From Oscillospiraceae bacterium (GTDB taxonomy: Bacteria; Bacillota; Clostridia; Oscillospirales; Ruminococcaceae), in the NCBI GenBank assembly GCA_025758045.1, contig CP107208.1:434001-498000 (forward strand): DNA of 64,000 bases, in the 5' to 3' direction. The notes beneath the pieces were generated by a model that saw only the letters and a list, made by a program, of their open reading frames with translations, was not told where the DNA came from and did not search any database. Positions 43,803 through 52,172 of this stretch are shown piece after piece; position 1 is the first letter of the stretch, and the number at the start of each line of letters is the position of its first letter. A program made the position numbers and the translations under genes.

Positions 43803-43850
43803 GCTACCCATCAGGTAGCATGAGTTGTCTTTTGCTACCCAGTAGGTAGC
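43803..43850. repeat. Two tandem inverted repeats GCTACC-5-GGTAGC
   Basis: GCTACC-CATCA-GGTAGC (43803-43819) and GCTACC-CAGTA-GGTAGC (43834-43850), 31 bases apart. They lie between the divergent ATPase operon and the XRE gene, where an origin with iterons or a shared operator would be expected. Confidence 0.85.
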
Positions 43851-43919
43851 AAAACAGCCTAAGACCACAGAGCAGATAGCAGTGTGTCCCTTTGCGGTCT
43901 TAGAACCTTTGATATAGAG

Positions 43920-43948
43920 TTGCTCTGCCTACCATCATGCGAGATAAT
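43920..43948 (+). promoter_or_regulatory. Promoter of the plus-strand XRE gene
   Basis: TTGCTC (43920-43925) and GATAAT (43943-43948), 17 bases apart, 40 bases before the start codon. Confidence 0.65.
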
Positions 43949-43987
43949 TGTACTGCCTTATGCGGGGAATCATAAGGAGAAAAGCAC

Positions 43988-44329
43988 ATGGCTACTGATT
44001 ATAAAGCCTTGGGCAAGCGCATTTCAAATGCCCGAAAACAAGCTGGTATCACTCAAGAGGCCCTGGGGGAGCAGCTTAACATGACACGAAAACATATTAG
44101 CGTAATTGAATCCGCCATCAAACGCCCAAGTCTTGATGCATTGGTTGATATTGCCAATGCTCTTGACGTATCGACGGATGATTTGCTGGTAGATAGTTTG
44201 ATGCACTCGACTTCAACTTCAAATTCTGAAATTCACCGTCTGCTCTTGGACTGTAATGAAATCGAGCAGGAAATTCTCACCCGGATGGTAAAAGAGATGA
44301 AATCAATCCTGTACGGTTTGGGAATCTGA
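43988..44329 (+). CDS. XRE family regulator, divergent from the ATPase-recombinase operon
   Basis: The 113-residue protein has an XRE domain (RISNARKQAGITQEALGEQL and MTRKHISVIESAIKRPS) and a helical C-terminus. AAGGAGAAA precedes the ATG. It faces away from the repA-like operon with the GCTACC repeats between them, so it is the likely regulator of both promoters. Confidence 0.88.
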   Translation: MATDYKALGKRISNARKQAGITQEALGEQLNMTRKHISVIESAIKRPSLDALVDIANALDVSTDDLLVDSLMHSTSTSNSEIHRLLLDCNEIEQEILTRMVKEMKSILYGLGI

Positions 44330-44359
44330 TTTTGTAACCCGTTGACCATATAACAAAGA

Positions 44360-44422
44360 GCCCGCATAAGCCACAGCTGCACTTCGGATCACACCGGGGT
44401 GCTGTCTGTGGCTTATGCGGGC
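44360..44422. repeat. Perfect 17-bp inverted repeat after the XRE gene
   Basis: GCCCGCATAAGCCACAG (44360-44376) and its exact inverted copy (44406-44422) enclose a 29-base loop. There is no T run on either side, so it is not a simple terminator. It lies between the XRE gene and the terminator at 44,443. Confidence 0.8.
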
Positions 44423-44442
44423 AAAACCATTCCTACGGAATG

Positions 44443-44502
44443 AAATGCCCGCCTGATCGAGAAGATTTGCGAATCCTCTCAACCAGACGGGCATTCTTTT
44501 TG
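44443..44502 (+). terminator. Terminator of the XRE transcript
   Basis: AAATGCCCGCCTG pairs with CCAGACGGGCATT (one mismatch) followed by CTTTTTG. Confidence 0.8.
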
Positions 44503-44525
44503 CTCACCTCGCTGTTTCTATGCGG

Positions 44526-46121
44526 TTATGCGCCATACTTTTCCAATGCTCTCCGAATCACATCCTCACAGTTAAACTCAACTTTCATCGTCTGATCATC
44601 ATACAGATAAACCATGCTGACAAAAGCATCCACACACTCTTTTGTCAGCCCACCGATGTATGTTTTCTCGCTGGCCTGCTTTGTCAGAGCGCGGATTTCT
44701 TCATCCAATTCATCGGCACACTCCTGTTCTTCCTTTTCTATCCGTATGCTATCCTGCAATGTAGCCAGTTTTTCCGAAAGAACCTTTTTCTTTTCTATGT
44801 ACGCATCCCGCAGCAGTACACCGTCCGCATACAATTCATACAGTTTAATCTGCTCCACCCGAATGGCTTCTGCTTGCTTTTCCAAGTCCTCAATATCCAT
44901 GCAGCGCACCGTGATAGACTGCTTTTCCTGCATTCCCTGATTTACCACATCCAGCGCATAGAATACTGTTTTTATCGCACGAGCCACTTTTGCATTCACC
45001 GAATATTCTCTGTAATAGCCGCCGTAGCATTTAGAGAACTTTCCGGCTGACCGTTTATAGCCGCAATAGAAAACCATTTCCCCATATTGCCTTTCGTGGC
45101 GAAGCTGCCGGTTACAGTTTCCGCAGCAGATTTTTCCTTTTAACGCAAAATCATCACCCACCTTATATTGAATTGGAGTTACGTTACGGATTGCTTTCTG
45201 TGCCTGGTAGTATTCATCTTTTGTCACGATGGCCGCATGAGCGTTTTCTGCAATGATCCACCTATCCTCCGGGAGCGTCCGAACAGAGGTAGTATTCACA
45301 TCAATTTTCTTTCTTCTCCCCATAACCAACGCACCAGTGTATTCATACCGTCTAAGGATTCTCCACACGATTGCCGCGTTCCATAACATTTCACTGTCCG
45401 GGGCAATAATAGGATTGCTGCCCATCAGCAGATTCTTTCGTTTCGCATACAATCCCGGCGTAGGAAGATTTAATTCGTTCATGCCGTAGGCGATCTGCGT
45501 TGTATTGCGACCGGACAATGCTAATTCAAATACTTTTTTCACGCAGGGTGCAGCCTCTGGGTCAATCTCCCACCGCTGTCCGCCTTTCTTGTTCCACACA
45601 TATCCGAAAGGAACATTTGTGCAGGTGGCTTTTCCGTTCTTCCAGTTCGTTTCCAAAGCAGCCCGAATCTTTTTCGCAATATCCCGGCTATACATATTAT
45701 TCACCAGATTGCTGACCGCCACTTCGATTCCCGGCGTTCCGTTGTTCAGTTTCATGCTGTCAAAGGAATTATTCACAGCAATAAACCGAACTCCCATCAA
45801 CGGAAAAATCTGCTCAATGTAATCGCCAACACCGATATAGTCACGACCAAGGCGGGATAAATCCTTTACTATGATGACTTTTATATCGCCCTGCTTCAAA
45901 TCCACGATCATTTTCTGAAAAGCCGGACGATTAAAATTTGTTCCAGTATAGCCATCATCTACATATTCTACAATCTCGCCAAATAAATCTTCCTGCTTTC
46001 CAATGTAATCGTGGAGCAGCATCCGTTGGTTCTCAATGCTGTTACTTTCATCCTTGCTGCCCTTTTTCAAATCTCCGTCTGCCAATGATAAGCGGAGATA
46101 GATTGCAATTTTATCATTCAT
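44526..46121 (-). CDS. Large serine recombinase, fourth of a tandem series
   Basis: The 531-residue protein has the catalytic IAIYLRLSLADGD, VKDLSRLGRDYIGV, the DDGYTGTNFNRP loop, the recombinase domain, a zinc ribbon (CCGNCNRQL ... CGYKR ... KCYGG) and a long coiled coil near 430-500. All residues expected of an active integrase are visible. The ATG at 46121 follows GGAGG and overlaps the end of the third recombinase by 8 bases. Confidence 0.9.
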   Translation of the reverse strand: MNDKIAIYLRLSLADGDLKKGSKDESNSIENQRMLLHDYIGKQEDLFGEIVEYVDDGYTGTNFNRPAFQKMIVDLKQGDIKVIIVKDLSRLGRDYIGVGDYIEQIFPLMGVRFIAVNNSFDSMKLNNGTPGIEVAVSNLVNNMYSRDIAKKIRAALETNWKNGKATCTNVPFGYVWNKKGGQRWEIDPEAAPCVKKVFELALSGRNTTQIAYGMNELNLPTPGLYAKRKNLLMGSNPIIAPDSEMLWNAAIVWRILRRYEYTGALVMGRRKKIDVNTTSVRTLPEDRWIIAENAHAAIVTKDEYYQAQKAIRNVTPIQYKVGDDFALKGKICCGNCNRQLRHERQYGEMVFYCGYKRSAGKFSKCYGGYYREYSVNAKVARAIKTVFYALDVVNQGMQEKQSITVRCMDIEDLEKQAEAIRVEQIKLYELYADGVLLRDAYIEKKKVLSEKLATLQDSIRIEKEEQECADELDEEIRALTKQASEKTYIGGLTKECVDAFVSMVYLYDDQTMKVEFNCEDVIRRALEKYGA

Positions 46122-47805
46122 TCTGAACCTCCGACATGATTGCAAGCACTTCCTGATAGGGGTCGCTGCACTTAAATTCGACCTCCACAGAATTGTCCAT
46201 TCCCACATAGATTTTCTTAATAAGTTCGTGCACCAGTTCTTCATCAAACTCACTTTGATTCAGAAACCCACGCATCCGTTCCATCTGCGCATCACAGATT
46301 TTGATTCTCTTTTCCAGTTCCAATGCGCGCTGACGCTGCTTTTGCAGTTCATGTTCCAGCCGCTGCTTTTCTGCTATGTAATGCTCCTTTAGCTGACTGT
46401 ATTCATCTTCGTCCAGAATTTCAGCTTTATAGTCCTCATATAAGCGCAACCGCCGTTCTTCGGCTTCCTGAATCCGAAACAGGATAGAGTTTTCTTTCAT
46501 CTTGATGGAACGGGCTGAATCCAGATTGCTGCCGCGCATCATGTCTTTTACCATCTTTTCTTCTTCACACATGGTAGACACCAGATGATGAATCTGATCC
46601 ATCGCCACCATCATCAGCATTTTCTCCGGCACCGCATGATAGGCACAGGGAGTCGTGTTCTTCTTTCTTTTGCAAATGAACACTCCATAGTGCGTTTCTT
46701 TTACCGTACCATGCACACGCCGTTCAAACGTCATGTTGCGTCTGCAGCAGCCACAGTAAACCATTCCCGATAGATGGTTATAACACTTCTCTCTGGTTGC
46801 CTTGGAACGCGCCATCGCCCTTTCCCGTTTTTCCTTATTCTGCTCCCGCCGTGCCTGCACTTTTTCAAAATCCGATTTCAGAATGATTGCTTCATGAGCG
46901 TTTTCAACAATATGCCATTCTCTCTTTTCCACTGGATGGAGGCCAATCCCTTTGTATGATGCAGTTTGCGTTTTCCCAGATACCAGTTCTCCAATATAGG
47001 CACTGCTGTTTAAAATACGAAGAACCGTACTGGGGTGCCATTTATTATAGGTAGGGTCATCTCCCTCATGTAATTTGCGATTCAGCCGTTCGTTCGGCCT
47101 TGCTACTTCTAAAAATTCCAACCTGCGAGCAATTTCGTTTGTACTCACTCCTGCAAGATACCATTGATAGATCAGTTTGACCCACTTCGCATCCTCAGTC
47201 GCTTCAAACTTATTTCCCTGTTGGTTCAACTGATAGCCATACGGTGTACACCACGATGTAGGGATTCCCTTTTCGCGGCGCATCTGGTAACTAAGGCTGA
47301 TTTTCTTTGAAATGTCCTTAGCGTACAAGCTGTTTACCATGTTCTTGATGGGAACCGCAAGACTATCCACATCCGACTGCCGGATGTTGTCAAAATCATC
47401 GTTGATGGCGATAAAACGAACATGGAGCATCGGGAAAATAGTTTCCAGATAGCTTCCCGTTTCGATATAGTCACGACCAAACCGAGATAAGTCCTTCACT
47501 ACAATGCACTGAATTTTACCTGTCCGCACATCCTGCATCATACGCTCAAATTCTGGCCGGTCAAAACGTGTTCCCGTAAAACCGTTGTCTGCATAGGTAT
47601 CGGTCAGCGTCAGTTCCGGGTTTTCCCTGATATAATTATGAATTTGCAAAATCTGTGTGTGCAGAGAATCTTCTGTTTCATGCCCGCCGTTCTCAACCGA
47701 CAGCCGCGCATACGCCGCCGTGCGCAGAAGTTCTTTTTCGTTTTGCTGTACGGCCTCCTGCACAGCGGCCTGCGACGTCATATTCTTTCTACTCTTTCTT
47801 GCCAT
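46114..47805 (-). CDS. Large serine recombinase, third of a tandem series
   Basis: The 563-residue protein has the catalytic AAYARLSVENGG, VKDLSRFGRDYIETGSY, DNGFTGTRFDRP, a zinc ribbon (CGCCRRNM ... CKRKKNTTPC) and a coiled coil. It is complete. An N-terminal extension of 30 residues (RKSRKNMTSQAAVQEAVQQN) precedes the catalytic domain. It overlaps its upstream neighbour by 17 bases. Confidence 0.9.
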   Translation of the reverse strand: MARKSRKNMTSQAAVQEAVQQNEKELLRTAAYARLSVENGGHETEDSLHTQILQIHNYIRENPELTLTDTYADNGFTGTRFDRPEFERMMQDVRTGKIQCIVVKDLSRFGRDYIETGSYLETIFPMLHVRFIAINDDFDNIRQSDVDSLAVPIKNMVNSLYAKDISKKISLSYQMRREKGIPTSWCTPYGYQLNQQGNKFEATEDAKWVKLIYQWYLAGVSTNEIARRLEFLEVARPNERLNRKLHEGDDPTYNKWHPSTVLRILNSSAYIGELVSGKTQTASYKGIGLHPVEKREWHIVENAHEAIILKSDFEKVQARREQNKEKRERAMARSKATREKCYNHLSGMVYCGCCRRNMTFERRVHGTVKETHYGVFICKRKKNTTPCAYHAVPEKMLMMVAMDQIHHLVSTMCEEEKMVKDMMRGSNLDSARSIKMKENSILFRIQEAEERRLRLYEDYKAEILDEDEYSQLKEHYIAEKQRLEHELQKQRQRALELEKRIKICDAQMERMRGFLNQSEFDEELVHELIKKIYVGMDNSVEVEFKCSDPYQEVLAIMSEVQNE

Positions 47806-49318
47806 TACAATCTTCCTCTCCGTTGTTCAGCCATTCTTCCGGGAAGAATTCCTTCCACTCACTTTCTTGTAGGATCACTTCTACTTGTTCAAAATCTACG
47901 ATCCATACATGGTCAAGCCATTCTTTAAGATGTGTGCGCTCCAACGTTTCAGGAATTGAAATCTCTCGGAACTTCATCAACCAGGGATTTCCATGGCTAA
48001 ATGCTTTTTCTATATCATTAACATCCAGCATTATCTTTTTAAAGGCATCTTCCTGCTTCTGGACTGCCACCTGATACTGATGTTCATACGCCTCTACCTG
48101 TTCTAGTGAAATTGATCCCTGCTCATATTCCCGATAAACCGCTATTCGTTCATCGTCCTTGGTCATCAAGCGCGCAACGATCTCATTTGCTCTTTTTCTG
48201 TACTGCAACAGTCCAGCATCCATGCACTGCTTGACTTTCTCAGGATTCAAGTCCAGCACCTTATCAATATGCGCAGCTTGCATTTTTTCTTTTCCCAAAG
48301 CTGAAAGAATCTCTCGAAAGATTTTCTCGCTTTCGATGAAAGGGGCTTTTCCAGAGAAGCATCTATACCCCTTGTCAAACGAATAGATTTGCTGGCTTTC
48401 ATCTTCTGATGTTCTGCACAGCAGACCTTTTCCACTTTCTTTGTCATAGATTTTTTTGAAGAGCAGGTTTGGTTTTTTTCGTGCCTTTTTCCTCGAAGGC
48501 AACCTCGTAGATTCCAACTTTTTCTGGGCTTTCTGAAATTCCGTCTCTGAAACAATCGCCGGAACTTCCAATTCTCGCTTTGCCTTTGCCAGCGTCAGCG
48601 TACACTTTCCGATATAGAGTGGATTTTTCAAAATCAAGCGAATGGTTGAATCCGGCCACTTGATTTTTGTTCTTGACCTTTTTTTCTTTGCCATCTGGAT
48701 TTGTGGAGATGGAACGCCCTGTGCATCCAATGCTCTTGCGATTTCCGGGATTCTCATATCTTCCAGATACATCTGAAAAATCAGCTTTACAACCTGTGCG
48801 CTCTCAGGATTAAGAACAAGGTTTCTGCGATCTTCCGACAGCGCATAACCATATTTAGCCTGTCGATGGGTCAATGTACCTTCTTCAAATTGATTCTGGC
48901 GATTGGTAATAAATTCCGAACGAATCTTATCAATGGTCTTTCCATTGAAATACTCTGCAACTTCTTCGGCAGTTTTGTCTGCACTGCAAAAGTCATCTTC
49001 CACAACTGCAAATTGGATACCAAGCGGATAGAACGTCCTCTGCAGTGCTTCAATGGCAAACGGAAGGGTTCTTCCACAGCGGAAGATAGAATCCACAACA
49101 ACTGCATCAAATTTCCGAGCCATCCCATCCTGTACCAATATGTCAAAGCCCTCTGTGGCTTCTGCTGTTCTCCTGCGGTCACTGTATTTTTCGGATACGC
49201 TGCACCCGCGCTTTTTTAGATACCGCGCAATGCGCTCATTCTGTTCTGCAATCGTATTGGATGGATTTTCTTCTCCGATCCTGCTGGAAATCGACCTTGT
49301 ATAACTGACCCATTTCAT
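47789..49318 (-). CDS. Degenerate large serine recombinase homologue, second of a tandem series
   Basis: The 509-residue protein follows the recombinase layout but with lost hallmarks. The catalytic motif YxRxS reads YTRSI (the serine position holds Ile), LSRFGRD reads IFRCGRT, the G(Y/F)(S/T)GT loop is absent (DRRRTAEATEG), and the zinc-ribbon cysteine pairs are gone. The recombinase domain (KYGYALSEDRRNLVLNPES, KNPLYIGKCTL) and the coiled coil remain. The reading frame is open and coupled on both sides, so it is probably expressed as a non-catalytic partner rather than a pseudogene. Confidence 0.8.
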   Translation of the reverse strand: MKWVSYTRSISSRIGEENPSNTIAEQNERIARYLKKRGCSVSEKYSDRRRTAEATEGFDILVQDGMARKFDAVVVDSIFRCGRTLPFAIEALQRTFYPLGIQFAVVEDDFCSADKTAEEVAEYFNGKTIDKIRSEFITNRQNQFEEGTLTHRQAKYGYALSEDRRNLVLNPESAQVVKLIFQMYLEDMRIPEIARALDAQGVPSPQIQMAKKKRSRTKIKWPDSTIRLILKNPLYIGKCTLTLAKAKRELEVPAIVSETEFQKAQKKLESTRLPSRKKARKKPNLLFKKIYDKESGKGLLCRTSEDESQQIYSFDKGYRCFSGKAPFIESEKIFREILSALGKEKMQAAHIDKVLDLNPEKVKQCMDAGLLQYRKRANEIVARLMTKDDERIAVYREYEQGSISLEQVEAYEHQYQVAVQKQEDAFKKIMLDVNDIEKAFSHGNPWLMKFREISIPETLERTHLKEWLDHVWIVDFEQVEVILQESEWKEFFPEEWLNNGEEDCNGKKE

Positions 49319-50964
49319 TCCTCTGCCACCTCATTTCCATGATGTGCTTGATATTCCATAAATTTTTCTGTGATACTGTGCAGTTCATCCTCGAAGCAAA
49401 AATGAATTTCAATCTCTGTTTTGCTATGAACATCTATGTGGTCGATCAGTTCCACCACGACCCTGCGTTCGAGCATTTTGATATGTTCGTATTGCTTAAA
49501 TTCTTCCAACCAAGTAGGAAGCAGTGTGTCGTGCTTTAATGCCTCCTGCTTCTTTTCGCGGATTTCCTGAATCTTATCCTGTGCCTCTTTTATCTTCTGC
49601 GCAAAGCGAGTATTCATTTCTCCGTACTCTTCCCGACTGACAACATCATCGCATAAGTCCTGATACAGACGGATTTTCAAATTACTGTACCGTTCTAATT
49701 CAGCTTCCAGTGCAGTGATCTGGCTGTCCAGAATCTTTATGCCAATCTGTTCGCCGCTTGCCAGCTCTGCATTGGAGAGTACCTTTTCCGCTTCTACAAG
49801 AAGTGTCACTTGATGCCGAATCGCAGCCAGAGCACTTTCCGTCAGCTTCTCACTGTTTATCATGTGCGGTGTGCAGCCGCCACCATTCTTATAGGTAGAG
49901 CAGTGATAGTATTGATACTTCTTTCCGTTTTTCGTCACCGTGCGGCGAATCATATTCTGCCCGCAGTCTGCACATCGCAGAAAACCTGATAATGGATAAA
50001 CTGTTGTCTGCGATGGTGCGGTACGAGTGTCCAGTTCCAACAACTGTTGTACTTGCTGGAACTCGCCTTTGCTGATAATGGCATCATGCGCATCTTCCAC
50101 CCGAATCCAGTTTTCACTTCCAACATCATGGCTCTTTTTTACTTTGTAATTGATTTTCCTGCGTTTACCCTGAATCAATGTTCCCGTATAAGATTCATTT
50201 TTCAAAATACGATTGACAGAAACCACTGTCCACTTCTGATTCAGCCCAGCCTGAAAACCGCAGGTATAGTTGAATCCATTGGCTCTCTTATACTCGTTCG
50301 GCGGCAGGACACCCAGTTCGTTCAAGTGACTGGCAATGCGCTGTGAACTCATTCCGTTCAATTTCTGTTTGAATATTTCCTGCACAATGCCCGCAGCGTA
50401 TTCATCTATAATCAGATGATTCTTGTCTTTCGGGTCTTTCTGATACCCATATCCTGCAAAGCTGCCAATGAACTGACCTTCTTTCCGTTTCACATCCAAG
50501 TGGCTTCTGACACGCATCGAAATGTCACGGCAATAGGTATCGTTGATAAGATTGTTGAACGGAATCAGAATACGGCCCTTATCATCGTTTTCTTCCGCAC
50601 TATCATAATGATCGTTGATGGCGATGAACCGAACTCCCATAAATGGAAAGATTCTTTCCAGATAACGTCCTGTTTCAATGTAGTTTCTGCCGAATCGTGA
50701 TAAGTCCTTGACGATAATACAGTTGATTTTCCGATTCTCAATGTCCTGCATCATCCGTTTGAAATCCGGGCGTTCAAAATTCGTACCACTGTATCCATCG
50801 TCTACATACTCATCGATCTTATGCAGTTCCGGGTGCTTTCCCAGATAATCATTCAGTAAAGCTCTTTGATTTTTGATGCTGTTGCTTTCCTGCTGATCGC
50901 CGTCCGAACGTGACAATCGAAGATACACAGCACAGCGATATTGTCCATTTTCCTGAAAAAACAT
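49315..50964 (-). CDS. Large serine recombinase, first of a tandem series
   Basis: The 549-residue protein has the catalytic CAVYLRLSRSDGDQQESNSI, VKDLSRFGRNYIETGRY, DDGYSGTNFERP, a full zinc ribbon (CADCGQNM ... CSTYKNGGGC) and a C-terminal coiled coil. It is complete and is the first gene of the four-gene operon. Its AAGGAGG site lies in the loop of a leader hairpin that closes just before the start codon. Confidence 0.92.
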   Translation of the reverse strand: MFFQENGQYRCAVYLRLSRSDGDQQESNSIKNQRALLNDYLGKHPELHKIDEYVDDGYSGTNFERPDFKRMMQDIENRKINCIIVKDLSRFGRNYIETGRYLERIFPFMGVRFIAINDHYDSAEENDDKGRILIPFNNLINDTYCRDISMRVRSHLDVKRKEGQFIGSFAGYGYQKDPKDKNHLIIDEYAAGIVQEIFKQKLNGMSSQRIASHLNELGVLPPNEYKRANGFNYTCGFQAGLNQKWTVVSVNRILKNESYTGTLIQGKRRKINYKVKKSHDVGSENWIRVEDAHDAIISKGEFQQVQQLLELDTRTAPSQTTVYPLSGFLRCADCGQNMIRRTVTKNGKKYQYYHCSTYKNGGGCTPHMINSEKLTESALAAIRHQVTLLVEAEKVLSNAELASGEQIGIKILDSQITALEAELERYSNLKIRLYQDLCDDVVSREEYGEMNTRFAQKIKEAQDKIQEIREKKQEALKHDTLLPTWLEEFKQYEHIKMLERRVVVELIDHIDVHSKTEIEIHFCFEDELHSITEKFMEYQAHHGNEVAEE

Positions 50965-50966
50965 AA

Positions 50967-51030
50967 AAAGCCGATAACCTCCTTAATCTATTTGTCGTTC
51001 TGACAATAAACCAAGAAAATTATCGGCTTT
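50967..51030 (-). promoter_or_regulatory. Leader hairpin over the first recombinase start
   Basis: On the minus strand AAAGCCGATAA (51020-51030) pairs perfectly with TTATCGGCTTT (50967-50977), which sits between the AAGGAGG site and the ATG at 50964. A smaller hairpin TTGTC/GACAA lies inside. The long stem is followed by TTTTTATG, so it could act as an attenuator or as a translation block. Confidence 0.7.
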
Positions 51031-51060
51031 AGTTAGCATATTCTGTTTTGACCCAAAGCC

Positions 51061-51089
51061 ATTATCTCATATTTCGCGGTCCATGTCAA
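51061..51089 (-). promoter_or_regulatory. Sigma-A promoter of the recombinase operon
   Basis: TTGACA (51084-51089) and GATAAT (51061-51066), 17 bases apart on the minus strand. Confidence 0.8.
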
Positions 51090-51135
51090 CGCTTTAATGT
51101 GCTAAAGTGCAAATTTTCTTCTACTTTCTTCTTTT

Positions 51136-51405
51136 TTATTTCCGATGTGTCCTTGCGCATTTTTTCAGCGTGTCCTCCAATCGGTTCTCTCCGGCAAAAC
51201 TGATCTTTACGACCATTCCCCGGTCAAGATAGCAGTAGGGGTTCTTGATCTGTGAAACAAAATCAACCATCCGTTCTCGCTGCGACAGGTCTTTCTTGAT
51301 TTCCACATCGTTGATGTCCACCAGTTCTTCACGGTTCACATCCCGAAGTTCCATCGCTGCCAATTTCTTCAAATCCTCAAGTGTATGCGTCATTTTCTGG
51401 TACAT
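51136..51405 (-). CDS. DUF6870 family protein
   Basis: The 89-residue protein contains AAMELRDVNREELVDINDVE, then ERMVDFVSQIKNPYCYLDRG and MVVKISFA, which match from memory the DUF6870 family of Lachnospiraceae and Oscillospiraceae mobile elements. The ATG at 51405 is preceded by AAGGGAGG. It lies just upstream of the recombinase promoter, but that promoter is separate. Function unknown. Confidence 0.7.
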   Translation of the reverse strand: MYQKMTHTLEDLKKLAAMELRDVNREELVDINDVEIKKDLSQRERMVDFVSQIKNPYCYLDRGMVVKISFAGENRLEDTLKKCARTHRK

Positions 51406-51420
51406 CAAATACCTCCCTTC

Positions 51421-51523
51421 ACCTATAGCATTCTAAAAGGGGTGTTTGGCAACCAAATTTTGAAATTTCACAAAAATATTTTTTCAAGTGGTTGCCAAAA
51501 GGTGCTTCCAGAATGTTATAGGT
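51421..51523. repeat. Long interrupted inverted repeat, possible oriT or control site
   Basis: TGGTTGCCAAA (11 bp) and AGAATGYTATAGGT (14 bp, one mismatch) occur as inverted arms (51421-51455 and 51489-51523) around an AT-rich centre. It lies between the minus-strand recombinase region and the plus-strand mob genes, a usual place for oriT. Confidence 0.7.
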
Positions 51524-51779
51524 ATAAGGACAATTCTCGATTTTCCAGGTCGTGGGGCTTTTTTCTCTCTTAGCGCAAGATTCGCCCATAGCCGCTCAAA
51601 ACTCACTTTCGTTGTTTTTCCCGGCTGACAATCTTGATGGGGATTCCGTTCCCCATTCCCACGGTACGCACAAAATCTTGGATTTTGGCTATCCGGCTCC
51701 ACATGAATGTGTTCGCAGCCGAACGCCTACGGCTTATCGGGAGTTGCTCTGCAACTATAAAATGCAGGAGGATTATGCT
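51524..51779. other. Leader of the mob operon, no gene
   Basis: No convincing gene. The stretch holds short inverted repeats (GGGGA/TCCCC near 51640-51655) and an AGGAGG site at 51766-51771 for mobC. It may contain the nick site of the relaxase; I cannot place it. Confidence 0.35.
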
Positions 51780-52172
51780 ATGGCTCGACCAAAGAAAGAC
51801 GAATCGCTTCATAGGGGGAAACGGGTTTACATCCGTTTCACAAAATTGGAATATGAGCTAGTGGCCGGATACGCTAAAGATGCTGGATACCCGATTGGTA
51901 CTTTTGTACGCAAACAGGCTCTCCGCGAAAAGCTGGAGGTCAACTATAATATCGTTGCCGATCTGGGAGAGATTCAGAATTTGACGGTGCAGGCCGCAGG
52001 CATTGGAAATAATCTCAACCAGATTGCCCGCTATTTTCACGGCGGCGGTCTGGCATCACGCGGAATGTCGGAAGAACTAAAGAAGTGCATTGCGGAAATC
52101 CGTGAATTGCGGCAGGAAATCGTTCAGCTTGGAGGTGTGTATCGTGGCAATTCTAAAACACATCGCAAGTAA
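51780..52172 (+). CDS. MobC-type relaxosome accessory protein
   Basis: The 130-residue protein has a ribbon-helix-helix-like start (GKRVYIRFTKLEYELVAGYA) and the MobC stretch AAGIGNNLNQIARYFHGG with a helical C-terminus. MobC proteins help the relaxase open oriT. The ATG at 51780 has AGGAGG 8 bases upstream. It overlaps the relaxase start by 29 bases. Confidence 0.88.
   Translation: MARPKKDESLHRGKRVYIRFTKLEYELVAGYAKDAGYPIGTFVRKQALREKLEVNYNIVADLGEIQNLTVQAAGIGNNLNQIARYFHGGGLASRGMSEELKKCIAEIRELRQEIVQLGGVYRGNSKTHRK

Noticed and set aside
43803..43850. Possible CRISPR array
   Set aside because: Only two short inverted repeats with 5-base centres and no spacers; no cas genes in the window.
44526..50964. 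Prophage integrase region
   Set aside because: No capsid, tail, portal or lysis genes are nearby; the context is mobilisation and conjugation genes.
51552..51779. Longer MobC start upstream in frame
   Set aside because: The extra 76 residues have no family similarity, and the AGGAGG site fits the ATG at 51780.
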